DNA of 64,000 bases from Pogonophryne albipinna (lineage: Eukaryota > Chordata > Actinopteri > Perciformes > Artedidraconidae): contig CM053248.1 in the NCBI GenBank assembly GCA_028583405.1, positions 27,550,769 through 27,614,768 on the forward strand, read 5' to 3'. The position numbers and the translations under genes were made by a program. Position 1 is the stretch's first letter; the number at the start of each line of letters is the position of its first letter. Below are positions 54,046 to 64,000 of the stretch, in pieces. The notes under the pieces were generated by a model. The model had not been told where the DNA came from. It ran no database searches and saw nothing but the letters and a program-made list of their open reading frames with translations.

Positions 54046-56366
54046 GTTTCATCCCTCCCATTTCTATTCTATACTGTTTTTTTGTGATTTAACTGGTAGC
54101 TATCTTGTATTGCATTTTTGCAATTGTGTGTGTTCAGGTTTTTTTTTTTAGAGAAACCAAGAAAGGTGAGGATTCTTTATGTATTCTGTGTGTGTCCCCT
54201 GTTGTCAGAGGCCTCCGTGGAGATGTTGACGTGTGTGTGTTTTTATCCTGAAATGACAGGTTATGGAAATACATTTACCTGGGTATACACAAGCTCCGTG
54301 CTGTATGGTTCACTATGTCTGAACGGGAATTTGTAGCTACTTCCAAAGATTCCTCTGCCATACTGAGGTAGAGTGCGGATCAGCATTTCTTCTGGGCTAA
54401 TAAGCGAGGAATTCAGACTTTCCTGAAAAGCGGATTTTGAGTTGAAAGTTGTTTTGCGCATTAACTCTGAGTGGCATCGTTAACAAGGCTCTGGCTTGTT
54501 TACAGTGGTTCAAAAATCAGGCAGTCTCTCACCTCACTCAGCAAGAGACACACAGGAAACACACTCTGTAATACACACAGGTGCACATACATAAGCCCAC
54601 ATAAGTACACACTTTTGTGCTCTCACAATAATCACATACACACATAGATGTTCCCCCACATTTGTCTTCCTCCCTCCCTCCTTTACTTTCTGCTTTTATT
54701 CTTGCCCTCAGATATAGAAGTTCGGGTTAAAAGAGAAAAACACTGGCTGATGCCTTCACGACTGCCTCTCAATTTCAAATTCAAATCAATATTTCAAAAG
54801 CTTTTTATCATCAAATAGTTTCGAGCAAAGTGTTGCTCACTCTAATGTTGAGGAGAGGTAAATAGGATTTGGAATTCACAAACCTAAGCTCTCCTGCCGT
54901 CAGAAGCAGTTTCTTGAGACGACAATATCTCTGACTTTATACAGTATATCCCTCCTTGGTTACAAATGCAAGCAGCAGTCATATGCTAAAAGGAAATAGT
55001 ACAGTAATTACATGCCTTCTCTTGAGAATAGTCCATGTATCAAACAGACTCATTTGAATGAGGAATCAACATAAATTCAAGTGTAATTAAGCATTGTGTA
55101 GCCTCATGCATAATGCAGCATTTAAGTAAATACCTGATAAACAAATACTGTGGGTGTGATATGTTTGTCACATCTGCAAAGCACCCAATACATTTAGGCG
55201 GCCCACTCATTTGTCTGGGTATGTGTTGGAGAACTCTCTCCCACCCACCGCAAACTGAACCTTGACCTTTGGCTGAGGAGGAGTTTTAGAGACAAAACAA
55301 GGGGCTTTTTGGTGATGTCAGTGTGAGTGGCAGCTGCAGGTCAAGGAGGGGGGAGGAGGCTGTCCCACGCATGGCCACAAAGAAGTGACTGGCCGGCCGC
55401 CGCCGCCTCCGATTCCAGGCCTGGGAAAGGGAAAGTGACAGGAAACGTACGTGCCGTGGCGGGCTTTGTCAAAGTGGAGGGAGATTGAAAAGTTTACTTG
55501 ACGATACGATAATACTTTAATGGTCAGATCAAGTCTGACATTTGACTTGCATCAGCAGCTCCATTTGTAAAATCAACATGGACAAATATCAGGACACAAT
55601 ACGTGAAGAAAAAACACAAAAAAACATTTAACATAACATCATTATCACTGAAATAATACATGCTCAAATACCCTTTAGCTTGCATTTGGATTTAGCTCTT
55701 TAGGATTGACTGGTGCACAAAGCATGCTTCAGTCTGACTTTATTGAACCGTGGGACCCTGTATCTCCGACCTGATTTTGAAATCCAGACTTGCACCAATG
55801 TTGTCACCACCTGTCAACAAAACTGCCTTTATCTGATGAGCCCTTTTATTCTCTTCTGAGGGACAGAAGCCCACCTGCTTTTAAGACCACTTGTACTTTC
55901 AGGAGCACCAAACAAGGAATGTTTCAAGTGGCAGAGCATTGGGGTTCCTCCTCCTCTCTCTTTGCCTCTGTTTCTCCTCTCACCCACCACCACTACCACC
56001 TCCATCTTGGCCACCTCCTCTCCTTATCTCCTCCCTCCTTCTCCATCTCTCTCCAGATCCTACACTGATTTCCTACTCACCTCAGCACCCCCACCTTTAT
56101 TTCTCCTCCAACCTCCCTCTCTTTTCCCGTTTCTACCAGAGGAACAGATGGGGTTTAACTCGGGGGGGAATGATGATTGGGTATGAACAGTCCCTTACTC
56201 AACTGAGGGGGAAGGGTGTCACACTTTGTGGTACATGCCAGTCTGTCGGTGTCCAGGTTTCATTTTCATCCTTCATTTGTGCTAGAGGACATATTTTATA
56301 TGTTGTAGGTCTTTTGGAATGTTTTTTTTTTGTATTGCAATCCAAGAATGTAGACACTTTGGCAAA

Positions 56367-56570
56367 CACTGAAAAAACAAAAATTAATTAAATGTATTAT
56401 GTCAACAGATTTCACATAACTGTATTAGGTTAGTTGAAAGCAATACTATAACATTTAAATACAAATTGGTTCAACTTAATATTATTGCTTTCAACTAACC
56501 TAATACAGTTATGTGAAATCAGTTTGACATAATATATTTAATTAAAGTCAACATTTCATTTTTTTCAGTG
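56367..56570. mobile_element. Palindromic (fold-back) MITE, 204 bp
   Basis: It starts CACTGAAAAAA and ends TTTTTTCAGTG. The two arms are inverted copies of about 80 bases each; 38 bases including CACATAACTGTATTAGGTTA match perfectly. The arms are separated by a short AT-rich loop. A transcript would fold into a long hairpin. No clear target duplication and no coding potential. Confidence 0.8.
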
Positions 56571-59500
56571 CATGAACAAAAAAAGAACATGGTCCTACTT
56601 GTTTTATTTTTCATAATCAACTAAGTCTTTTTAATTTAAAGCAACTCTCGCTCCAGCATGCAATTTTGATATCTGGATACAATTGCTTAAAGAATTCAAG
56701 AAAGAGGAGCCTTTTTATGATTTGGAAAAGTTTTAAAGAAACCCTCAGGCAAAACCTATTTGAAAAGAAAATGAAGTCAAACAACAAATATTACCCTCAC
56801 TGCCAGGTGTGAGTATCCCAAACAGTTTGAAGTCTCTCTGCATTAATGTCAAAGTACCGCACATATGCTGCATGTACTCGCCTCAACTCAGCACACTCTT
56901 TTTAGTACCACCTTGGTTGAGGTTCAAAGCCAGATTACCTGATACTACTAAAACGTTGCAGGACATCTTGCACACAAGTTGTTTAAAATTGCAGCTACTG
57001 TCAATAGCCATTATGTTCTTTTGACAAACAAATCTACCTTATTTTTACCCCTATTCAAGACAAATGGCAACCGGCAAAACTATGCTGTACACTACGTCTT
57101 AAATCTTATTGACAGATTCCTCTGTCTGGTTGCTGATGAAGAATTAAGCAAGTCCTCCCTTACCATGACCCAATTGTTTAATTGTATTACCATGACAAAA
57201 AAGGGCCACCATCCTTAATGAAGTATAAACCTTAACCTAAACAAGATTAACCTATTTTAACTCAAACCATGATCTTTTGTTAATCATAAATCATAACCCA
57301 GTCTTTTTGTGTCTAAACCAAACCAAACCTTAACAATAGGAGTGCCATTCTGATCACGTTACTGCTTGCAATTCTGAACTTTTTAACACCATGTCGTAAC
57401 AATGAGGCCTTTTTCTTGGATCTCAGCAGTTAGCTTGTTGGAAAATCCTAACTTTTAAAACCACAAAAACAACTTAACGCCTTAGAATCATGTGGAAAGT
57501 GCTGGTATGTTGTCCACACTTAATCTTGTGAGGGCCTCAGCTCACACTGACACTGACACTGAACACAGTCAATGACCCAGAGTTTCTATTCTGGGGTGGA
57601 ATGTTGACACATTTTCTCTGCAATAAAAATACCATGTCACATCCATCCTGAGATGCATGACGAAACATGTTGCAATGTGAGGTATCTGTTTCTTTATGTG
57701 TCAGTAAGTGTGCTGTCAAATCATAATCTAAAAGTCTTCCTGCAGTGTATGTGCTTTCCTTAAATATACATGTTGCACTATCCTGCGTTCATGAAAGATG
57801 CATTTCCAGACATCTCTCCACTCAACACAAACAGCGGGATACTTGTTTTGCAGTGCCTCAGCTGAAGCCTATTTGAAAATAGACCTCAGAGTTGTTCTTC
57901 TCCAAACAGCTGCCATTATTCATGAGTGTCAGCTACGGGATGTATTTCATATGTCAGTGTCAGAGAGATTATATTATGTTACAACCTCTGGCTGGTGTTG
58001 GTAACGGCTTTTTTTGATGTGCCAAACAGTGCATCAGTAAAATAAATATTGCATGCTTGAGGGATACGGTCTGTTTTCTAACCTATGCTCCAGGAAGTGA
58101 GAGCATTATGTCTTTAGAGGGGAAGCTCTCTCCTCCTTAATGTTCATGCATTACGTTTTAGAAACGGCAGGAATCTAGCTGGGAGCTGCAGTTTGAGCTT
58201 TGGCTCCCTCCCATGTAGGTCATACCTTATTATGGCAAATTAAAAAAGTTCTTGCCATGACTCTCTGTTTAGAAAATGAGAAGGAGGTCCCTTGTGTGGT
58301 TTGTGTGTCACGGATTTAAACGGTACCGTTTCACCTCCTTTCTGGGGTGTTTTGTTTGATCTAAATGAGAATCGGAGAAAGTGGAACAGCTCGTGAAGGA
58401 GAAGTGAGAAATCGAGAGTGACGTTGCCACCTCATAGCCCTGAAATTGTGCGGAGTAGTTGTGCCAGTCTCTTTGTTTGGAGATTAATGTTGCGTCAGTC
58501 ACATTCTTTGTACCAGGGACGCTAGCCAACTGCATGGTGAAATCTAGCTACTCCAAAAACACCCATTCTGATGCAGGGGAGAAGAGGAGGGGAACATTTG
58601 GAGAAAATCATAAATGTATCTGACATGCATGGGTTCCCGCTGTTATGCTCTATTGATATTCTGCCAGTCAAAGCTTGCCGTGTGTGGCATCATCAACCTC
58701 TCTGTTTTAACTTTCTATGTCTGGTTTGGTATGTAGGTGGATCATTACTGGGTTGTGTTGTACGGCCGTAGCTCTGAATAAGGAGGCCTCTCTTTCCCTT
58801 TTTTTTCTCCTCTTTTCTGCAGGCTTTGCTCAGGGGCATGACACATTTCTGAGGGGCTTTGGATCCTGTAGCCTGATAATTCCTTCAATTATTCAATGGT
58901 TGGCTGGCAGATGAAGTGAGGCCATGAATAAAGCAAATCTGTGGGCATATGAGCTCTGACAATACAAACACACTATTAGCACTCATTTCCTTGGCTCGTC
59001 CTTGAAGATACATTTTGAAAATGGGCCGCTACAAGCAGAGATTGGTGATTATACGCAGCCTCACTACCTGCAAATTCAAGCTCAAACAACAAAGTTAGGA
59101 GGGGGTCAGACTGCGCTGAATCCCAGCCAAGCTCTTGTAGGAGTGAGCTGCTTTTCAGGTCAGCTGTGGAGGTCTTTCTTCCTCTTTCTGCAGAGGTCTT
59201 TTGTAAAATCAGGCCAGTTCGTTTTCCTAGTTGCACATCACTAGGGCTAAAATACATCAGATTATAGCTATTTTCTCACGACAAGGCGCCACTCCAGTGA
59301 CAGATCCACAGCTCTTAATAAAAGCCTGATCGCGGCAGACACCCTGTCCTTCCTCTAACTTAGTGCAGTCAAGTGTAGGACAAAGCAAAAGATGGGGTGC
59401 TGTGCTCCACCCTAATGAAGTTGTAGGTCTTGTTCCTCGCCGCGCTCTGTTGGAGAAACAAAGCTAATCATAGTGAGAGCAGCCCCACACTGCTACAACA

Positions 59501-61840
59501 GAGGGACCAGGTGCTTGTTCTTTTTTTTGTACTCCTTTTTTTTTCTTTTCTGCTGAGCACCTGCCTTTAACCATCTGCACCTGCTGTCTGTAATAAGACA
59601 AGGGTGCAGCACTCACAGCACTCCATGTATGTATTTGATTGTGATGATGCCTCAAAGACATACAGTGCACACACACACACATCTCTGATCTCCTCCATAA
59701 ATCCTCCAAGACAGAATTTAAAAAGGTCTGACTCAACACTGACCCTCTTGTTGCCCTGACAGGAAGCTGAGCGCCGGAATATTCAGCATCTTACATAAGA
59801 TTAAACCGACCAAACTGCCAGACAGCTTTAGATTGGTGTTGGGTGTATTTAGGAACCTTTCCTTTTTTTTTTGGTTCCTCCTGCAACGTCCCATTGTTGC
59901 ATGATTTTAATCTCCTCAGCAACAGACTCCTGATGTATTTGGTTCACAGGAAGGTCAAGGACAAGCCAAACGCCCCACCCTCTTCCTGCAACAAAGCTTC
60001 TCAATAACTCAGAGCTGCCACTCCCACTCCTTAGAGGAGAACTCTCCGTTTTTTACTTTACCTTGAAGATTTTGTGGATCAACTTGCATTTCTTTAAATA
60101 AAAAGATCAAAGCATTTCTTGAATCTTGAATGATAAATCTTTTTCTTTGGGAATGCAATCAAACTTCTCTTGGCTGAATTTCATTCGGGCCTTCAAAATC
60201 CAAATGCTTGAGCCATGAATAAAAAAAATCAGATATACTAGATTTGAATAATACGCCGTCTTCTTTTGAATACGGGATACAATTGGAGATGAAACTATGC
60301 GACACCCTGCACTTCAGTCTCTCACTCTGCCGTTGTGTCTTTGATGTGCGAGGTAGAGAAAGCTGTGCACCTGTGGGGGGCATGAGAGGGTGATGGTGGT
60401 AGAGCGGGGGGACGAGCGGGTGGTGGGGGGGATGGAGGTTTGTGAGCCACCGCCAACTTACTTGAGTGTCTTTCCACCTTGCCCTGCTGCTGTTGCTGCC
60501 AGCATTATTGTGCCAGACTCTGCTCTTCCAGATAAACAAATGCAAGACACATTTCTCTTTGTTAAACCTGTGTCGACTGCTGCATAATAATGAAGGCTGG
60601 TGCTGCCAGAGCATGTGTCCAGCCAGTAATGATCCTCCTGTCTGAGAGGACAATGAGGGAAGAATGTATTCATACGGACGGACCCCTCTGCGGCTCTGTA
60701 CATTCTTTCCTTTCTGGACAGTCTTGGCTTTGGCGTTAATGCGCTTTTGTTAACACAGTAGTCCAGTCACTCCGCACAATTATCTTTAAATGTATTCATA
60801 GCAGATCTGGGAACGAGCCCAGGGCGTCATTCATTCGACCCATTCTTTTTATTTTGGCCATGACTTACCGTTTAACTGACTCTGATACCACAACGTTGAG
60901 CCTTTCAGCCAGTTTGCTATGTACTAAAAGAGATTGTAAAGATCAAATTGCAGCAAAGCAAGAATTAATCTCCAAGAGAAAATGGCATAGATCAGTCGGG
61001 GCTCTCTCGGCTCCAACAGGGCCCACTAATCATAAAAACAATAATACAACATTAAGCTATGCTCCTTTTAAAAATCCTCATCTTAAAAACATCTCAGCTA
61101 TTCTCAGTGGACTCCTAGCTAATTATGCATGGTAAATGTCTTAGGGCTGTGTGGTGAAAGAGGCTGACGAGTGGAGGACTTTGTGTGGCTTGAGTGCACC
61201 GCTGAAGGCAGCCAAAGTCTACTTTGATACCTGGCAGCTGGATCTCCCCGCTACAGATTAAAATGACTCTTGGAATATCATGCATCATTACAAGAGGCAA
61301 ATTGGCCAGATCACAAGGTTACTGTGATAATGAGGAGAGGACGACAAGGTAAACTGCTGCAGTGAGACGTGGATTCTCATGTGTGACGCATATTTAATTT
61401 ACAGGGCTAAAAGAAGGTGCCAAATCTCATTTTGTGGAGTGCGACCCCTTTCCAGAGGTCCAATTAAACAAACAAAGAGGAATGTAGGATTTTCTTCCGT
61501 GTTTAAAATGCAGCAAGGCAATCGTGAGCCCCGGTGTAAAAATGCAAAGACTGTCCGAGAGGATCATTTGAAATTCTTGTTACACCCCTTCTCCACGCAC
61601 ATGTGTGATATTGTCAAATATGTATGTAAGGGGACAGGGAAGAGAGCTAACATAGTCGGTGCAATGAGAAATGGTTTTTCGCTGTTGCATGGCAGCCATA
61701 TGTAAAATGAACGCTGTAATCCGAGAAAGAAAGGTGAACTATTAGATTTAAAGTGTGTTCGTTCACTGACCATGTACTGTATATTGTTTCTGTAATTAAT
61801 TGTATTCTAACTTTGGGATTAACACTAAATATATATTTCA

Positions 61841-62520
61841 CAGTGGTGGCAGAAGTACTCAGATCATTCAGATATATTCAAGCTCACAGACAGTCATAAT
61901 CAATTCTACTGAATGTTCTAGCCTCTTGTAGCTCATTGTTTTTGATTCACAACAGCAACTCTACTGTTTCGTTCGGATAATTTTAGAGCAGAAGCAGTCT
62001 CCCCATTGTCAGCAAAACAGTTTTAACGACTAGCTCATGCAAATAGTGAAACATCCAGCAGCTAATGAGCCAAATATTGCCTTTAGCCATTGGTGGAGAC
62101 CAAAACAGAACAAAAAAATAAGTGTAACTTGACTAATATTCATCACCAGGATAGCTATATAGGCTATTTGCTAACACGTTTGCTATGGTTTGTGAAATGG
62201 TAGTTTCCACTGCCCCCTAAATGCCCTAAAATATAATCAATAGGTCTTAACATTACAAATAAAAGTGTTCATTATGCAGAGTAAATGTCAAGTCGTTGTG
62301 TTTGTATTCCATTGACTTATTAATACTGATACATTAACATATTTTCTGCATTTTAATGTGGTAGTAGTCAGGGTTAGGGCTGATTTGTAACTACTAAATA
62401 CAAAATAATGTCAAATATACAATATATTCATAGTTGCAAAGTAACAAGTAACTACAGCTGATAAATAGTTATTTAAAAGGACAATATTTCCACCTGAAAC
62501 ATTATGGATTAGTATACATC
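61841..62520. mobile_element. Diverged hAT-type element
   Basis: The left end CAGTGGTGGCAGAAGTACTC and the right part AAGTAACAAGTAACTACAGC with CAATATTTCCACCTGAAACA resemble the ends of the common fish element family represented at 39769-41538. The middle includes GCCATTGGTGGAGACCAAAA, seen in other fish repeats. Decay is heavy and no target duplication was found. Confidence 0.5.
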
Positions 62521-62557
62521 AACATACATTTAAAAACTCCTCTGTTATTTTCTTTAA

Positions 62558-63311
<754 letters not shown>

Positions 63312-64000
63312 TTAAGAATTATTTTATAAGTACAGATGACAGTAAATGCAGAATGATACATTGTGGAAAATGTGGGAACATAATGTGGGTAAATTAGACA
63401 TTTATCATGTGATCATCAGGTGACCAGACATTATGTCTCGTGTGCTTGATGACCGTTATGCTTCTTATAACGTCCGCATGCAGCAGCCCTGCTGATGCTG
63501 CTGCCGCTCCCTCAAATGACAGACGCTCTGATTTAGTTTTTATTGCTGAATCTCACTCCGGTAATGAAGTTGGGACTGTTATGTTTCTCTCATTACCTTT
63601 TCATTAAAGATATGACTAGGAAATGGGGTTGCCATGGCAATGGCTCCATGAGGTCTCAAAGCTGTATGCGGAACTGCATTGTTTACTCTTTTGCAAAGAG
63701 TGCTGTCTTCAATAGGAAACAGGGACCTTTTTTTCTTTCCTGCCCTTCTTTATCCTTTTTTCCCCCCTTTCCCTTTTATGGATCAAACAATGACCTGATG
63801 CAAATAGAACATTCTATAGTGCTCCTATTTGTTAATGCTGAGAGGTTTGATTAGCTTGCTCATTGTTCCCAAAAATAATGGCTGATGCTACTCTGTGGGA
63901 AAAGTAATTCACAAGCGGTAATTTACAGAGAAGGGAGATTAAAGAAAATGGTATGGAACCATTTTGTCTCTAGATGACAGTCGGGCTTAATGTCTGCAAA

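Noticed and set aside
55891..56391. 166-codon plus-strand frame rich in Ser, Pro and Leu
   Set aside because: Low-complexity pyrimidine-rich DNA (repeated CTCC/TCTC), no homology recognised and no partner exons.
60159..60653. 164-codon minus-strand frame
   Set aside because: No recognisable domain and no splice or promoter context; likely chance.

Overview
The window is vertebrate nuclear DNA, almost certainly from a teleost fish, probably a spiny-rayed species with a compact genome. The evidence is split genes with GT-AG introns, fish-type DNA transposon relics (hAT-like and TTAA-flanked elements), a tRNA-derived SINE, fish LINE tails and long CA microsatellites. The gene identities are based on remembered similarity to the human proteins; no database search was possible.

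Five genes were rebuilt exon by exon, with every splice phase consistent. They lie in the order ADAM12 (+, 5' end outside the window) - DHX32 (+) - BCCIP (-) - UROS (+) - MMP21 (+). This matches the block on human 10q26, except that FANK1, which lies between ADAM12 and DHX32 in human, is not seen.

Layout. Bases 1-3767: ADAM12 intron with relic repeats. 3768-28428: 17 ADAM12 exons, from the end of the prodomain through metalloprotease, disintegrin, cysteine-rich, EGF-like, transmembrane and proline-rich tail; the largest intron is about 7.2 kb. 28429 to about 30.9 kb: probable ADAM12 3'UTR. 31561-38292: DHX32, 11 coding exons, 738 aa. 39232-42994: BCCIP on the minus strand, 7 exons, 303 aa, tail-to-tail with DHX32 across a 12-base palindromic poly(A) signal; its intron 5 holds a hAT-like element with a second element nested inside. 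42995-43824: BCCIP/UROS bidirectional promoter and UROS leader. 43825-45770: UROS, 9 coding exons, 261 aa. 46429-50273: MMP21, 7 exons, 688 aa, with a TATA box. About 50.9-64 kb: no gene recognised; a SINE, a palindromic MITE, a hAT-like relic and a piggyBac-like element carrying a large CA array.

The genes do not form one pathway: a cell-surface protease, a helicase-like protein, a BRCA2/p21-interacting protein, a heme-synthesis enzyme and a left-right patterning protease. What links them is arrangement, with shared poly(A) and promoter regions. The most notable observations are the natural loss of catalytic residues in DHX32 (GRG in Walker A, DQAH in motif II), a dense N-glycosylation insert in MMP21, and the palindromic bidirectional poly(A) signal.
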